DNA of 52,135 nt from Candidatus Rokuibacteriota bacterium (GCA_003220615.1 QHTB01000145.1:1-52135), one strand, 5' to 3'; positions 34,947 through 45,299 are shown, counted from the first letter of the stretch. Numbers and translations: made by a program. The notes: generated by a model from the sequence alone, not told the origin.

Positions 34947-36488
34947 CTATGGACCGACTTCTTTGGTCCGCTGCGCAGTGTGCACCATCCGGTTGAGGGC
35001 ACTGAGGTAGGCGCGCGCACTCGCCTCGATGACGTCGGTCGACGCGCCCTTGCCCGACACGATCGTGCCGTCGAAATCGACCTTGACCGAGACCTCGCCG
35101 ATCGCGTCCTTGCCCGAGGTGGCCGCGCGGATCGCATAATCGCGGAGCTGGCCCTTCATCCCCGTGATGGCGTCGACGGCGTTGAGCACGGCATCGACCG
35201 GACCGTCGCCCACCCCCGAGTCCTGGAAGAGCTCGCCGTCCTTCCGCAGCCGGATGGTGGCCGAGGGCACCACGCCGGTGCCGCTGATGACGTGCAAGTA
35301 GTCGAGCTCGTACGCGACGGGAATCTTCGTCGCCTCGTCGGTGACGATGGCGAGCAGATCCTCGTCATAGACCTCTTTCTTGCGGTCGGCGAGGTCCTTG
35401 AACGTGCGGAAGGCGCGGTCGAGGTCCGGACCGGCCAGGTCGAATCCGAGATCTTTCAGGCGCGCTGACAGCGCCGCCCGTCCGGAGTGCTTGCCGAGGA
35501 CCAGCTTGTTGGCGGGCCGGCCGATGTCCTCGGGCCGCATGATCTCGTAGGTGAGCTTCTCCTTCAGCACGCCGTCCTGATGGATCCCCGCCTCGTGGGC
35601 GAAGGCGTTCTCACCCACCACGGCCTTGTTGGGCTGGACGTGGACGCCGGTGATGTGCGAAAGCAGGCGCGAGCTCCTGAAGATCTCCTCCGAGCGCACG
35701 CGCGTGTCGAGCCCGAAGAAGTCCTTGCGGGTGCGCAGGGCCATGACGATCTCTTCGAGCGACGCATTGCCGGCACGCTCGCCGATCCCGTTGATCGTGC
35801 ACTCGACCTGCCGGGCGCCGTTCATGAGCGCGGTGAGCGAGTTGGCCACGGCCTGGCCGAGATCGTTGTGGCAGTGCACGGACAGGACGACCTTGTCGAT
35901 GCCCTGGACCTTTTCCCGGATGCGCGCGATGCGCTCACCCCACTCGCGGGGAATCGCATAGCCGACCGTATCGGGGATGTTGATCGTGCGGGCGCCGGCG
36001 TCGATGACCGCCGACAGCACGTCACACATGTACTCGAAGTCCGTGCGCGACGCGTCCTCGGGTGAGAACTCCACGTCCTGACAGTATCCCCGGGCGTGGC
36101 GGACCGCATCGACGGCGGCCTTCATGATCTCGGCCCGCGACTTGCGCAGCTTGTACATCAGGTGGATGTCGGAGGTGGCCACGAACGTGTGGATGCGCGG
36201 CGTGCGGGCGTACTTCACCGCCTCCCAGCAGCGGTCGATATCGGCCAGGCCCACGCGGCTCAGGCCGCAGATCGACGGGGCACCGTCGAGCGTGCCGACC
36301 TGGCGGGCCACCGCCCGCGTCGCCTCGAAGTCTTCCTCGGACGAGATGGGAAACCCCGCCTCGATGACATCCACGTTGAGGCGCGCCAGCTGCCGCGCCA
36401 TCTCCAGCTTCTCCATCCTGTTCATGGAGAACCCGGGCGCCTGCTCGCCGTCGCGAAGCGTCGTGTCGAAGATGATGACCCGATCCAT
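34947..36488 (-). CDS. leuA: 2-isopropylmalate synthase
   Basis: LeuA condenses acetyl-CoA with 2-oxoisovalerate, the first committed leucine step. At 513 residues it is the usual bacterial form: a TIM barrel with [32 protein letters not shown], metal residues in [14 protein letters not shown], and [15 protein letters not shown], then the C-terminal LeuA regulatory domain (about 390-505; [33 protein letters not shown]) that binds leucine for feedback inhibition. Citramalate synthase is the alternative; the N-terminal motifs fit LeuA better. Confidence 0.95.
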   Translation of the reverse strand: MDRVIIFDTTLRDGEQAPGFSMNRMEKLEMARQLARLNVDVIEAGFPISSEEDFEATRAVARQVGTLDGAPSICGLSRVGLADIDRCWEAVKYARTPRIHTFVATSDIHLMYKLRKSRAEIMKAAVDAVRHARGYCQDVEFSPEDASRTDFEYMCDVLSAVIDAGARTINIPDTVGYAIPREWGERIARIREKVQGIDKVVLSVHCHNDLGQAVANSLTALMNGARQVECTINGIGERAGNASLEEIVMALRTRKDFFGLDTRVRSEEIFRSSRLLSHITGVHVQPNKAVVGENAFAHEAGIHQDGVLKEKLTYEIMRPEDIGRPANKLVLGKHSGRAALSARLKDLGFDLAGPDLDRAFRTFKDLADRKKEVYDEDLLAIVTDEATKIPVAYELDYLHVISGTGVVPSATIRLRKDGELFQDSGVGDGPVDAVLNAVDAITGMKGQLRDYAIRAATSGKDAIGEVSVKVDFDGTIVSGKGASTDVIEASARAYLSALNRMVHTAQRTKEVGP

Positions 36489-36502
36489 GACTCCCCCCTG
36501 AC

Positions 36503-37300
36503 TCAGTGCATATCTCCCGGTCGCGCTTCGGCGGGCCCCGGCACCGCCGCGCGGCCGATGATGAGCCGCCGCAGCGGCCCGGACATGGCATAGCCGGTGA
36601 ACAGCACGAACAGGAACAGCTCGTGATGCGTGGCGACGATCATGATCGCCAGGACCACCACGAGCAGCGTCCGTACGGGCCGGCGCCGAGCGAAATCGAT
36701 CTCCTTGAAGCTCCAGTAGCGGAACGTCGACACCATCAGCAGCGCCACGATGTAGCTGCCGACGGCGACAGCGACTTCCAGTTCCCGCGTCACCTCGCGG
36801 CCGTTCAGGATGAGGACCGTGGAGGCGACGACACCGGCCGCGGCGGGGGTCGACAGGCCCACGAAGAACCGTCGGTCCACCGTGCCCGTCTGCACGTTGA
36901 AGCGGGCCAGCCGGAGGGCGCCACAGATGACGAAGAGGAACGCCCCGAACCAGGCCGGGCGCCCGAGGTCGCGCAGGGCAAACGAGTAGAGCAGAAAGCC
37001 CGGCGCCACGCAGAACGAGACGATGTCGGCCAGCGAGTCGTACTCCACCCCGAACTGGCTCGTCGCGCGCATGAGCCGAGCCACGCGCCCGTCCAGCAGA
37101 TCCATGACCATCGCCACGAAGATGGTCAGCGCGGCCTCGGCATAACGCTGGTCGAGCGTCAAGACGAGCGCGAAGAAGCCACAGAAGAGGTTGCCGGTGG
37201 TGAGCAGGCTGGGCAGGAGAAAGACGCCCCGCCGGCGCTTGTCCCTCAGCTCGTGCCAGCGGCGCTGACGCAAGCCCCGGCCCTGTCGGCGCGGGATCAT
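36503..37300 (-). CDS. pssA: CDP-diacylglycerol-serine O-phosphatidyltransferase
   Basis: PssA makes phosphatidylserine in the membrane. The 265-residue protein starts at ATG 37300 (overlapping psd as ATGA). It carries the CDP-alcohol phosphotransferase motif D-G-x2-A-R-x8-G-x3-D-x3-D in MDLLDGRVARLMRATSQFG followed by VEYDSLAD (about residues 66-89), within about seven hydrophobic segments. LPSLLTTGNLFCGFFAL near the N-terminus is typical of PssA. A longer frame upstream is psd out of frame. Confidence 0.95.
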   Translation of the reverse strand: MIPRRQGRGLRQRRWHELRDKRRRGVFLLPSLLTTGNLFCGFFALVLTLDQRYAEAALTIFVAMVMDLLDGRVARLMRATSQFGVEYDSLADIVSFCVAPGFLLYSFALRDLGRPAWFGAFLFVICGALRLARFNVQTGTVDRRFFVGLSTPAAAGVVASTVLILNGREVTRELEVAVAVGSYIVALLMVSTFRYWSFKEIDFARRRPVRTLLVVVLAIMIVATHHELFLFVLFTGYAMSGPLRRLIIGRAAVPGPAEARPGDMH

Positions 37301-37932
37301 GGCAGCACCCCCACCACCGTCTCGCCTCCTCGGACGCGATCCCCGACGCGCACGCGAACGTCGGTCTCCCGCGGCATCACGCAGTCGGTCCGCGACCCGA
37401 ACTTGATCATGCCGAACCGCTCGCCCGCCTCCAGCTTGTCGCCCCGGCCCACCCGGCACACGATCCGGCGGGCGAGGACGCCGGCGATCTGGATCACGGT
37501 GATGCGGGCCCGGTCTCCCTCGAGGTGGAGCGTGCAGCGCTCGTTGACCACTCCGGCGTCCGGCTCGAACGCCGGCACGAACCGTCCCGGCGTGCTGACG
37601 CGGTCCACCACGCGGCCGGCGATCGGCGAGCGATTCACGTGCACGTCGAGCGGCGAGAGGAAGATGGACACCCGCACCGCCGGCCCCACCCACTCGTCGA
37701 CGTCATCGACCACCCCGGTCACGCGCCCGTCGGCCGGCGACAGCACCGCCCCGGCCATGACCGGCACCCGGCGCTCGGGGTCGCGGAAGAAGCCGAGCGA
37801 CGCCAGCGTCGCCGCGGCAAACGGCAGGGCGAGGCGACGCCGGCGGGAGACGAACAGGCCGGCCGCCAGCGCCGCCGGAACGGCGACGAACGGCCAGCCT
37901 TCGCGCGCGAGTGGAATCCTCTTCATCGTCAC
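37297..37932 (-). CDS. psd: Phosphatidylserine decarboxylase, short type
   Basis: Psd converts phosphatidylserine to phosphatidylethanolamine. The 211-residue protein is the short proenzyme class: an N-terminal hydrophobic segment, [29 protein letters not shown], and the self-cleavage site Gly179-Ser180 in [13 protein letters not shown], which yields the pyruvoyl group. The GTG at 37932 overlaps the ilvC stop as GTGA; ATG 37926 is in frame. Psd and pssA together give the PE pathway embedded in a branched-chain amino acid run, a layout also known from Geobacter-type genomes. Confidence 0.94.
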   Translation of the reverse strand: MTMKRIPLAREGWPFVAVPAALAAGLFVSRRRRLALPFAAATLASLGFFRDPERRVPVMAGAVLSPADGRVTGVVDDVDEWVGPAVRVSIFLSPLDVHVNRSPIAGRVVDRVSTPGRFVPAFEPDAGVVNERCTLHLEGDRARITVIQIAGVLARRIVCRVGRGDKLEAGERFGMIKFGSRTDCVMPRETDVRVRVGDRVRGGETVVGVLP

Positions 37933-38933
37933 ATCCGCGGCGGCTTGATCCAGGACATCATGGCCCGCAGCCGCTGGCCGACTTCTTCGATCTTATGGTC
38001 GGCGTCACGCTTGCGCATGGCCAGGAATTGCGCGCGGTTGGCCTGGTTCTCCAGCACCCATTCGCGGGCGAACTGGCCCGACTGGATCTCGCTCAGGATC
38101 TTCTTCATCTCGACCTTGGTCTCCTCGCTCACGACCCGCGGGCCCCGGGTGTAGTCCCCGTACTCCGCGGTGTCTGAGACCGAGTACCGCATGTAGGCGA
38201 GACCTCCCTGGTAGAACAGGTCGACGATCAGCTTCATCTCGTGCATGCACTCGAAGTAGGCGATCTCCGGCTGATACCCCGCCTCGACCAGCGTCTCGAA
38301 GGCGGCCTTGATCAGGTGCGAGACGCCGCCACAGAGCGTCGTCTGCTCGCCGAAGAGGTCGGTTTCTGTTTCTTCCTTGAACGTGGTTTCGATGACCCCC
38401 GCTCTCGTACACCCGACGCCCTTGCCGTAGGCGAGCGCCATGTCGCGCGCCTTGCCGGAGACGTCCTGGTACACCGCGACCAGCGCGGGGACTCCGGGGC
38501 CCTGGGTGAAGAGGTCGCGCATGACGTGCCCGGGCGCCTTGGGCGCGATCATCGTCACGTCGACGTCGGGCGGCGGCACGACCTGGTTGAAGTGGATGTT
38601 GAAGCCGTGGGCGAACATCAGCATCTTGCCTCGGCCGAGGCCGCCCTTGATCGACTCCTCGAACACCTGACGCTGAGTCTGATCGGGCAGCAGGATCATG
38701 ACGACGTCACCCAGCTTGGCGGCGTCGGCCACGGGGGCGACCTTCAGGCCATCCTTCTCGGCCTTGGCCCAGCTCTTCGAGCCCTTGTAGAGCCCGACGA
38801 CGACGTCCTGGCCGGAGTCGCGAAGGTTCAGCGCGTGGGCGTGGCCCTGGCTACCGTAGCCGATGATGGCGATCTTGCGTCCCTTGAGGAGACCGAGGTC
38901 AGCGTCCTGGTCGTAGAAGATTTTCGCGGGCAT
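37929..38933 (-). CDS. ilvC: Ketol-acid reductoisomerase, class I
   Basis: IlvC converts acetolactate or acetohydroxybutyrate to the dihydroxy acids of valine and isoleucine synthesis. Its 334 residues are class I (short). Seen: the NADPH loop [74 protein letters not shown] with metal-binding acids, and [19 protein letters not shown]. It lies 21 bases after ilvN and overlaps psd. Confidence 0.98.
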   Translation of the reverse strand: MPAKIFYDQDADLGLLKGRKIAIIGYGSQGHAHALNLRDSGQDVVVGLYKGSKSWAKAEKDGLKVAPVADAAKLGDVVMILLPDQTQRQVFEESIKGGLGRGKMLMFAHGFNIHFNQVVPPPDVDVTMIAPKAPGHVMRDLFTQGPGVPALVAVYQDVSGKARDMALAYGKGVGCTRAGVIETTFKEETETDLFGEQTTLCGGVSHLIKAAFETLVEAGYQPEIAYFECMHEMKLIVDLFYQGGLAYMRYSVSDTAEYGDYTRGPRVVSEETKVEMKKILSEIQSGQFAREWVLENQANRAQFLAMRKRDADHKIEEVGQRLRAMMSWIKPPRM

Positions 38934-38954
38934 TCCTGCGTGTCCTTTCTGACG

Positions 38955-39533
38955 TTAGTCGGCGAATCCGACCACGCGCGGATCCTCGACGCGGCCGCGC
39001 TTGGCCGCCGGCGCCGGCTCGACGCGTCGTCGTGTCTTGGGACCGCGCGCGATGGCCACCTTGCCGGTGCGCACGATTTCCTGGATTCCCATCGGCCGCA
39101 GCAGCTCGACCAGCGCTTCCAGCTTGCCTTCCTCACCGGTCGCCTCGATCGTGAACGACTGCGGCGTCACGTCGACGATCTTGGCCCGGAAGATGTCGGC
39201 CGTCCGCATGATCTCGGCCCGGTGCTGCGGCTCGGCGTTGACGCGAATCAGCATCAGCTCGCGCTCGACGTGGTCGTCCTCGGTGAGGTCGCTGACCTTG
39301 ATGACGTCGATGAGCTTGTGGAGCTGCTTCGTGACCTGCTCGATGACGAACTCGTCGCCGTGGACGACGATGGTCATCCGCGACACCGTGGGATCGAGCG
39401 TCTCGCCGACGGACAGGCTCTCGATGTTGTAGCCGCGGGCCGAGAAGAGCCCGGCCACGCGCGAGAGGACGCCGAACTTGTTCTCGACCAGGACGGCGAT
39501 CGTGTGCTTGCCGGGCTCGCCACCGTTCTGCAT
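38955..39533 (-). CDS. ilvN: Acetolactate synthase small regulatory subunit
   Basis: This subunit activates IlvB and confers valine feedback inhibition. It has 192 residues: an N-terminal ACT domain ([47 protein letters not shown]) and a C-terminal domain ([37 protein letters not shown]). A basic tail of about 30 residues ([19 protein letters not shown]) extends past the usual end near RTGKVAIAR. The start ATG overlaps the ilvB stop by one base. Confidence 0.96.
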   Translation of the reverse strand: MQNGGEPGKHTIAVLVENKFGVLSRVAGLFSARGYNIESLSVGETLDPTVSRMTIVVHGDEFVIEQVTKQLHKLIDVIKVSDLTEDDHVERELMLIRVNAEPQHRAEIMRTADIFRAKIVDVTPQSFTIEATGEEGKLEALVELLRPMGIQEIVRTGKVAIARGPKTRRRVEPAPAAKRGRVEDPRVVGFAD

Positions 39534-41287
39534 CAGAAGCCCGTCTGCGACCGGGAGGCCTTCTCCCGCGCCGCCGTCGTCGGATTCTCGAGGATCATGT
39601 CGGTGTTGGCGCCGCCGGCCGGCACCATGGGGAACACGTACTCCCACTTGTCGACGCACATGTCGACCACCACCGGGCCGGGCGTCGAGAACGCCTTCTC
39701 CAGCGTCGGGACCACCTCGGACGGGCGGGTCGCCCGCAGGCCGACGCACCCGTACGCCTCGGCCAGCTTCACGAAGTCGGGGCTCCGCTCGAGGTCGATG
39801 GAGCAGAAGCGGCCCTTGTAGATGATGGCCTGCCACTGGCGCACCATGCCGTGGCCACCGTTGTTGATGATGATCGTCTTCACCGGCAGGTTGTTCTCGT
39901 AGCAGGTGGCCAGCTCCTGGCTGTTCATCGCGAAGGAGCCGTCGCCGTCGATGTTGATGACGAGCTCTCCGGGATGCGCCGCCGCCACGCCCATCGCGGT
40001 GGGCAGCCCGTAGCCCATCGTGCCGAGGCCGCCCGACGTGCACCAGCGGCGCGGGTACTTGAACCGGTAGTACTGCGCGGCCCACATCTGGTGCTGGCCG
40101 ACGCCGGTGATGACATAGGCCTCACCCCGCGTGAGATTCGAGATCTCCTGGATCACGTGTTGCGGCTTGATCAGCTGATCGTCCCAGTCGAACCCGAGCG
40201 GATGGCGGGCCCGCCACTCGGCGATCTGGGCCAGCCACTGCTTGCGCGCCTCGTGGGCCAGCGCCGGCACGTCGTTCTTCGATTCCTCGCGCACCGCCTC
40301 GACGAGGGCGCGGAGGACGCGGCGGCAGTCGCCCACGATCGGCACGTGCACCTTGATGTTCTTCGAGATCGAGGACGGGTCGATGTCGATGTGGACGATC
40401 TCGGCGTCGGGCGCGAAGGCCTCCACCTTGCCGGTGACCCGGTCGTCGAAGCGCGCGCCCACCGCGACGAGCACGTCCGACTTGTGGACGGCCATGTTGG
40501 CGTAGTAGGCCCCGTGCATGCCGAGCATGTCGAGCGACAGCGGATGCTCGGAGGGAAACGCGCCCAGGCCCATCAGCGTGGTCGTGACCGGGATCTGGGT
40601 CAGCTCGGCGAGCTCGCGCAGCTCCTCGTTGGCGTCGGCCGAGATCACCCCGCCGCCGACGTACAGCACCGGCCGGCGCGCGTGCATCATGAGCCGCGCC
40701 GCCTTCTTGATCTGACCGGCGTGGGCCTCGTAGTTCGGGTTGTAGGAGCGGAGGTGGACCTTTTCCGGCCACACCAGCTCGGCCTCCTTGACGAGGATGT
40801 CCTTGGGAAGGTCCACGTGGACCGGACCCGGCCGCCCGGTCGCCGCGATGTGGAACGCTTCGCGGATGATCGGACCGAGGTCCTTGCCGTCCTTGACCAG
40901 GAAGTTGTGCTTCGTGCACGGCCGCGTAATTCCACAATTGTCGGCTTCTTGAAACGCGTCGTTGCCGATCAGGTGCGTGGGGACCTGACCGGTGAAGGCG
41001 ACGATCGGGATGGAGTCCATGTACGCGTCCTGGAGCGCCGTGACCAGGTTGGTCGCCGCCGGGCCGGACGTCACCAGGCAGACGCCGACCTTGCCGGTCG
41101 TGCGGGCGTATCCCTCGGCCGCGTGACCTGCGGCCGCTTCCTGGCGAACCAGGATGTGACGGAGGCCTTCGAAGTCATAGAGGGCGTCGTAGATGGGGAG
41201 GACGGCGCCGCCGGGCAGGCCGAAGACGGTGTCCACTCCCTCACGCTTGAGGCACTCCAGCACGATGCGAGCTCCCGACATTTTCAC
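39533..41287 (-). CDS. ilvB: Acetolactate synthase large subunit
   Basis: This is the ThDP- and FAD-dependent condensation of two pyruvates (or pyruvate plus 2-oxobutyrate). It has 584 residues. Seen: [16 protein letters not shown], the catalytic Glu in [54 protein letters not shown], and the ThDP motif [19 protein letters not shown]. The GTG at 41287 is preferred over ATG 41281 because AGGAGG lies six bases ahead of it. It begins 10 bases after the aldolase gene and leads the ilvBNC-psd-pssA-leuAB-asd run. Confidence 0.97.
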   Translation of the reverse strand: MKMSGARIVLECLKREGVDTVFGLPGGAVLPIYDALYDFEGLRHILVRQEAAAGHAAEGYARTTGKVGVCLVTSGPAATNLVTALQDAYMDSIPIVAFTGQVPTHLIGNDAFQEADNCGITRPCTKHNFLVKDGKDLGPIIREAFHIAATGRPGPVHVDLPKDILVKEAELVWPEKVHLRSYNPNYEAHAGQIKKAARLMMHARRPVLYVGGGVISADANEELRELAELTQIPVTTTLMGLGAFPSEHPLSLDMLGMHGAYYANMAVHKSDVLVAVGARFDDRVTGKVEAFAPDAEIVHIDIDPSSISKNIKVHVPIVGDCRRVLRALVEAVREESKNDVPALAHEARKQWLAQIAEWRARHPLGFDWDDQLIKPQHVIQEISNLTRGEAYVITGVGQHQMWAAQYYRFKYPRRWCTSGGLGTMGYGLPTAMGVAAAHPGELVINIDGDGSFAMNSQELATCYENNLPVKTIIINNGGHGMVRQWQAIIYKGRFCSIDLERSPDFVKLAEAYGCVGLRATRPSEVVPTLEKAFSTPGPVVVDMCVDKWEYVFPMVPAGGANTDMILENPTTAAREKASRSQTGF

Positions 41288-41297
41288 AGCGCTCCTC

Positions 41298-42185
41298 CTA
41301 GAGCAGGCCGGCGGTGGCCAGGACTTCCTTGATGTCCTCGATGGCGTCGGCATCCGGCGTCGTCAATGGCGGCCGGCAGGGCCCGCCGTACAAGCCCTGC
41401 AGATCGAGCGCGGCCTTGAGGCCGCCGATGCCGTAGCGTCCGGCGACGCCGCGGTCGGCCGACATCATGCGGGCCGCGATCTCCCGCGCTTCGTCCCAGC
41501 GCCCGGCCTTGGCCAGGGCGTACACGTCGCACCACTCCCGCGCCGAGATGGTGCCGAGCGCGACGATCGCGCCCGCCGCCCCGATCGTGAGCGCGGGCAG
41601 CAGCGCCGACGCCGAGCCGACGTGGACGTGGAAGGTCTTGGGTGTCTGGTGAATGATCTGCGCACACTGCGGAATGTTGCCCGACGAATCCTTGATCCCG
41701 CAGACGTTCGGATGCTGGGCGATGCGCGCCACGGTCTCGGCCTCGAGGTTGACCCCGGTGTTGAGCGGGAAGTTGTACAGCAGGACCGGGATCGGCGAGG
41801 CATCGGCGACGGCCAGGTAGTGGCGGACCTGGGCCTCCGGCCGTGCGAACGCCTTCGTAAAGTAGTACGGCGTGATCACGATGGCCGCGTCGGCGCCGAT
41901 CTCGGCCGCCCGCTTCGTCTGCTGGATCGTGTGCAGCGTGGCCTGGCTCCCGGTGCCGGCGATGAAGAGCTTGCTCGTCGGGATCGCCTGGCGCGCCGCC
42001 ACCAGCACGCGGTCGCGCTCGGCCTCCGACAGCATCGGGAACTCACCGGTCGAGCCCAGCACGACGTAACCGGCGAGCGAGGTCTCGTTGTAGCGGCGCA
42101 GGTTGGTGGCCAGCCGATCGGTCGCCACGTCCTCACCGCGGAACGGCGTGGTGACCGGGATGAAGACGCCCTCGACGCTACGCAT
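41298..42185 (-). CDS. DapA-superfamily aldolase, HOGA-like
   Basis: This is a class I aldolase of the DHDPS/NAL superfamily, 295 residues. The Schiff-base Lys165 ([10 protein letters not shown]) and Tyr137 ([11 protein letters not shown]) are present, as is the GSTGEFPML loop. The family includes 4-hydroxy-tetrahydrodipicolinate synthase (DapA), but several stretches, above all the C-terminal YGGPCRPPL and the [12 protein letters not shown] segment, recall human HOGA1, which splits 4-hydroxy-2-oxoglutarate to pyruvate and glyoxylate. Neighbours (ppdK upstream, ilvB downstream) are pyruvate enzymes and do not settle it. It overlaps ppdK by eight bases, so the two are co-translated. Confidence 0.85.
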   Translation of the reverse strand: MRSVEGVFIPVTTPFRGEDVATDRLATNLRRYNETSLAGYVVLGSTGEFPMLSEAERDRVLVAARQAIPTSKLFIAGTGSQATLHTIQQTKRAAEIGADAAIVITPYYFTKAFARPEAQVRHYLAVADASPIPVLLYNFPLNTGVNLEAETVARIAQHPNVCGIKDSSGNIPQCAQIIHQTPKTFHVHVGSASALLPALTIGAAGAIVALGTISAREWCDVYALAKAGRWDEAREIAARMMSADRGVAGRYGIGGLKAALDLQGLYGGPCRPPLTTPDADAIEDIKEVLATAGLL

Positions 42186-44889
42186 ACGTGGTGGTCCCCG
42201 ACGCCGCGCGCTCTCGCAGCCGCGCCTGGGCAGCGGCCAGCCGGGCGATGGGAATCATGAAGGGCGAGCACGACACGTACGTCATCCGCACCTGATGACA
42301 AAACTCCACCGACGACGGCTCGCCACCGTGCTCGCCGCAGATGCCCACCTTCAGGTCCGGCCGCGTGCGCCGCCCGCGCTCGATGCCGACGCGGATCAGC
42401 TCACCCACGCCGTCCTGGTCGAGCACCGAGAACGGATCGTGAGGCAGGATGCCTTTCTGAAGGTAGTCGGGCAGGAACTTGGCGACGTCGTCGCGGCTGT
42501 AGCCGTAGGTGAGCTGCGTGAGATCGTTCGTGCCGAACGAGAAGAACTCCGCGTGCTCGGCGATCTTGTCGGCGATCAGCGCGGCCCGCGGCACCTCGAT
42601 CATCGTCCCGATCGCGTACTTCACGGGGACGCCCATCTCGGTGAGGACACCGTCCGCGACCTTCTTGGTGTTGTCGTAGGTCAGTTTCATCTCGCCGACC
42701 GTGCCGGTCAGCGGGATCATGATCTCGGGCTCGACCTTGACGCCTTGCTCGGCGACGGTACAGGCCGCCTCCATGATGGCGCGCACCTGCATCCCGTAGA
42801 TTTCCGGCGACGTGATGCCGAGCCGGCAGCCGCGGTGGCCAAGCATGGGGTTGGCCTCGCGGAGCGAATCGACCTTGGCGATCTTCTGCTCGAGCACGGC
42901 TTGCCGCTCGGCGTTCATGCCCAGCGCGTCGAGCCGGGCCCGCTCCTCGATCATCTCGCGGAACTCGCGGGGGTTGGCGAGGAACTCGTGGAGCGGCGGG
43001 TCGAGGAGCCGGATCGTCACCGGCAGGCCGTCCATCGCGCGGAAGATGCCGATGAAGTCGTCGCGCTGGAACGGCAGGAGCTTGGCGACAGACGACCGCC
43101 GCGAGGCCGGGTCGCCGGCCATGATCATCTCGCGGACGATCGGGATGCGATCGGCGTGGAAGAACATGTGCTCGGTGCGGACGAGGCCGATGCCTTCGGC
43201 GCCGAACTCCCTCGCCTTGCGCGCGTCCTCCGGCGTGTCGGCGTTGGCCCGCACGCCGAGGCCGCCCGGCATCCGATAGCGGTCGGCCCACGCCAGATAC
43301 GTGCGCACCTCCTCGGGCAGCTCGCCGCCGATCGTGGGCACGTCGTCGAGGATGACCTCACCGGTGGCGCCGTCCACCGAGACCACCTCGCCCTCGCGAA
43401 TGATGCGGCCGCGCGCCTCGAAGGCCCGCCGCTCCTCGTCGACCACGACGTCGCTGGCCCCAACGACACAGGGCTTGCCCATGCCGACGGCGACGACCGC
43501 CGCGTGAGAGGTGCGCCCGCCCCGCGCGGTGACGATGCCCTGCGCGGCGTACATGCCCGCCACGTCCTCCGGTGAGGTCTCGGGTCGGACGAGGATCACG
43601 TGCTGGCCCGACTTCGCCCATTCGACCGCCCGGTCGGCGTCGAACACGACCTGCCCGACCGCCGCACCGGGCGCCGCCGGCAAACCCGTAGCGAGCAGAC
43701 GTCCGGCGGCGAGCGCCGCCGCCTTCTCCCGCTCGTCGAACACCGGGTGCAGCAGCTCGCTGAGCGTCTGGGGCGGCACGCGCATGAGCGCGGTGTGGAT
43801 GTCGAGCACGTGCTCTTTCACCAGATCGACGGCCACGCGCACGGCCGCACGCGCCGAGCGCTTGCCCGAGCGCGTCTGCAGCAGGTAGAGCTTGGCCTCC
43901 TGCACCGTGAACTCGATGTCCTGCATATCCTTGTAGTGGCGCTCGAGCCGATCGGCGATGGCCAGGAGCTCGGCGTAGATGTCGGGCATCCGGTCGCGCA
44001 GGGCCTCGATGCGCTCCGGCGTCCGGATGCCGGCGACGACGTCCTCGCCCTGAGCATTGACGAGGAACTCGGCGTAGAAACGGTGCTCACCGGTGCGTGG
44101 ATCGCGCGTGAACCCCACGCCGGTGCCCGACGTCTCACCGAGGTTTCCGAAGACCATGGCCATCACGGTGACGGCGGTGCCCCAGTCGGCCGGGATGTTG
44201 TGGATGCGCCGGTACTCCACCGCCTTCTTGGCGAACCACGAGTCGAAGACGGCGTTGATGGCGAGCCGGAGCTGCTCCCTCGGATCCTGCGGGAACGGCG
44301 CGCCCGTGCGCGCCAGCACGAGCTCCTTGTAGGCGGCGGTCAGCTTGCGGAGCTCGTCGGCCGGGACCTCGGGATCGGTGCGGGCGCCCAGCCGGCGCTT
44401 GATCGCGTCCAGGTGCTCGTCGAAGACCTCCCGGCGGATGCCCAGAACGACGTTGCCGAACATCGTGATGAAGCGGCGGTAGCAGTCCCAGGCGAATCGG
44501 TCGTTCCGCGTCCGGGCCGCCAGGCCCTCCACCGTCTTGTCGTTCAGCCCGAGGTTGAGCACGGTCTCCATCATTCCCGGCATCGACACGCGGGCGCCCG
44601 AGCGGACGGACACGAGCAGTGGTCGTTGCGGATCGCCGAACGTGAGCCCCGAGTCGCCCTCGAGCTTCGTGAGCGCCTCGATGACCTGATCCCAGAGCCC
44701 GTCGGGCCAGCGACGATCGCCCCGGCTGTACTGGGCCCACGCCTGCGTGGTGATCGTCAATCCGGGCGGGACGAGAATGCCGAGGTTCGTCATCTCCGCG
44801 AGCTCGCAACCCTTGCCGCCGAGCAGGTTGCGCATGAGCGAGGAGCCTTCCGCCCTGCCACGCCCGAACGAGTACACGTACTTGTCCAT
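42178..44889 (-). CDS. ppdK: Pyruvate, phosphate dikinase
   Basis: PpdK interconverts pyruvate, ATP and phosphate with PEP, AMP and PPi, giving gluconeogenic PEP. It has 903 residues: an N-terminal ATP-grasp domain (YVYSFGRGRAEG, NLLGGKGCELAEM, LVSVRSGARVSMPGMMETVL), the swivelling domain with phospho-His462 in GGRTSHAAVVAVGMGKPCVV, and the C-terminal TIM barrel (GIGLVRTEHMFF, MLGHRGCRLGI, FSFGTNDLTQLTYGYSRDD). I start at ATG 44889, where family homology begins; a longer open frame upstream runs through the terminator and promoter and is not coding. It has its own promoter. Confidence 0.96.
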   Translation of the reverse strand: MDKYVYSFGRGRAEGSSLMRNLLGGKGCELAEMTNLGILVPPGLTITTQAWAQYSRGDRRWPDGLWDQVIEALTKLEGDSGLTFGDPQRPLLVSVRSGARVSMPGMMETVLNLGLNDKTVEGLAARTRNDRFAWDCYRRFITMFGNVVLGIRREVFDEHLDAIKRRLGARTDPEVPADELRKLTAAYKELVLARTGAPFPQDPREQLRLAINAVFDSWFAKKAVEYRRIHNIPADWGTAVTVMAMVFGNLGETSGTGVGFTRDPRTGEHRFYAEFLVNAQGEDVVAGIRTPERIEALRDRMPDIYAELLAIADRLERHYKDMQDIEFTVQEAKLYLLQTRSGKRSARAAVRVAVDLVKEHVLDIHTALMRVPPQTLSELLHPVFDEREKAAALAAGRLLATGLPAAPGAAVGQVVFDADRAVEWAKSGQHVILVRPETSPEDVAGMYAAQGIVTARGGRTSHAAVVAVGMGKPCVVGASDVVVDEERRAFEARGRIIREGEVVSVDGATGEVILDDVPTIGGELPEEVRTYLAWADRYRMPGGLGVRANADTPEDARKAREFGAEGIGLVRTEHMFFHADRIPIVREMIMAGDPASRRSSVAKLLPFQRDDFIGIFRAMDGLPVTIRLLDPPLHEFLANPREFREMIEERARLDALGMNAERQAVLEQKIAKVDSLREANPMLGHRGCRLGITSPEIYGMQVRAIMEAACTVAEQGVKVEPEIMIPLTGTVGEMKLTYDNTKKVADGVLTEMGVPVKYAIGTMIEVPRAALIADKIAEHAEFFSFGTNDLTQLTYGYSRDDVAKFLPDYLQKGILPHDPFSVLDQDGVGELIRVGIERGRRTRPDLKVGICGEHGGEPSSVEFCHQVRMTYVSCSPFMIPIARLAAAQARLRERAASGTTTYA

Positions 44890-44935
44890 GGGAAGCCCCG
44901 TCCTCGGTACCGAATGAGCGAAAAGTTCTTTAAAC

Positions 44936-44963
44936 ACTACAGGATGCGAAGCATTGCTGTCAA
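44936..44963 (-). promoter_or_regulatory. Promoter of ppdK
   Basis: TTGACA (44963-44958, perfect -35) is followed after 16 bases by TGTAGT (44941-44936). The predicted start leaves a leader of about 40 bases before ATG 44889. It lies downstream of the terminator at 45087-45127, so ppdK is insulated from the gntR unit. Confidence 0.65.
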
Positions 44964-44985
44964 TTAAGAGGGCATGGGCACCCGG

Positions 44986-45045
44986 GCCGGCGCCACGCCT
45001 GTGCGCCGGCGGAACCACACGACGCGATCGCTCACTCGCGCGATC
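44986..45045. other. Two GC-rich dyads in the gap between ppdK promoter and terminator
   Basis: GCCGGCGC (44986-44993) pairs with GCGCCGGC (45003-45010), and GATCGC (45026-45031) pairs with GCGATC (45040-45045). They lie upstream of the ppdK -35. No gene or other feature is visible between 44964 and 45086; the dyads could be operators or simply GC-rich spacer. Confidence 0.4.
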
Positions 45046-45086
45046 CGAGTCGTGATTGTGCGTGATCACGTTCCTCCTCCTGTGCT

Positions 45087-45127
45087 CCAAAAACGAAAGG
45101 GCCACGGGTCGTGACCCGTGGCCCTTT
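45087..45127 (-). terminator. Strong intrinsic terminator
   Basis: AAAGGGCCACGGGTC (45096-45110) and its exact complement (45113-45127) make a 15-bp stem with a two-base turn. On the minus strand the run TTTCGTTTTT (from within the stem's end to about 45089) follows. A-rich and T-rich flanks on both sides mean it could work in both directions. It ends the small unit at 45258 and any read-through from gntR. Confidence 0.9.
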
Positions 45128-45138
45128 TCGTCGGTCAG

Positions 45139-45160
45139 CCACGGGCTCGCCTGCCCGTGG
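45139..45160. other. Second hairpin sharing stem sequence with the terminator
   Basis: CCACGGGC (45139-45146) and GCCCGTGG (45153-45160) form an 8-bp stem with a six-base loop, 11 bases from the terminator. CCACGGG and CCCGTGG occur in both hairpins, so either arm can pair with the other hairpin's arm and mutually exclusive folds are possible. Confidence 0.6.
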
Positions 45161-45174
45161 CATCCAGCGTCGTA

Positions 45175-45258
45175 CTACACCGCGGATGCTCCGGGCAGGC
45201 CCGGCAGCGCCAGGAGAATCAGTCCCAGCGACAGCACCAGCGGCGTGGTCAGCGTCAT
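45175..45258 (-). CDS. Possible 27-residue leaderless hydrophobic peptide
   Basis: ATG at 45258 opens a 27-codon frame ending in TAG: a short N-terminus, a leucine-rich hydrophobic stretch (PLVLSLGLILLALPGLPG) and the end ASAV. It has no ribosome-binding site. A near-consensus promoter puts the transcription start within a few bases of the ATG, so it would be read as a leaderless message, followed directly by two hairpins and a terminator. It could be a small membrane peptide, a leader peptide, or chance inside a small non-coding RNA. Confidence 0.4.
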   Translation of the reverse strand: MTLTTPLVLSLGLILLALPGLPGASAV

Positions 45259-45266
45259 AGACGGCG

Positions 45267-45295
45267 AGTATAGGCGGCGTAGCGCTCATCGTCAA
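45267..45295 (-). promoter_or_regulatory. Near-consensus sigma-70-type promoter of a small transcription unit
   Basis: TTGACG (45295-45290) and TATACT (45272-45267) are separated by exactly 17 bases; each box matches five of six consensus positions, the best promoter I find in the window. The predicted start is about 45260, two bases before an ATG. Transcription would reach the terminator at 45127-45087, giving an RNA of about 170 bases. Confidence 0.75.
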
Positions 45296-45299
45296 GCGA

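Noticed and set aside
45032..45295. 87-codon minus-strand frame over the terminator region
   Set aside because: It runs through the promoter, the two hairpins and the terminator and has no recognisable domain; the 27-codon frame fits the transcript better.
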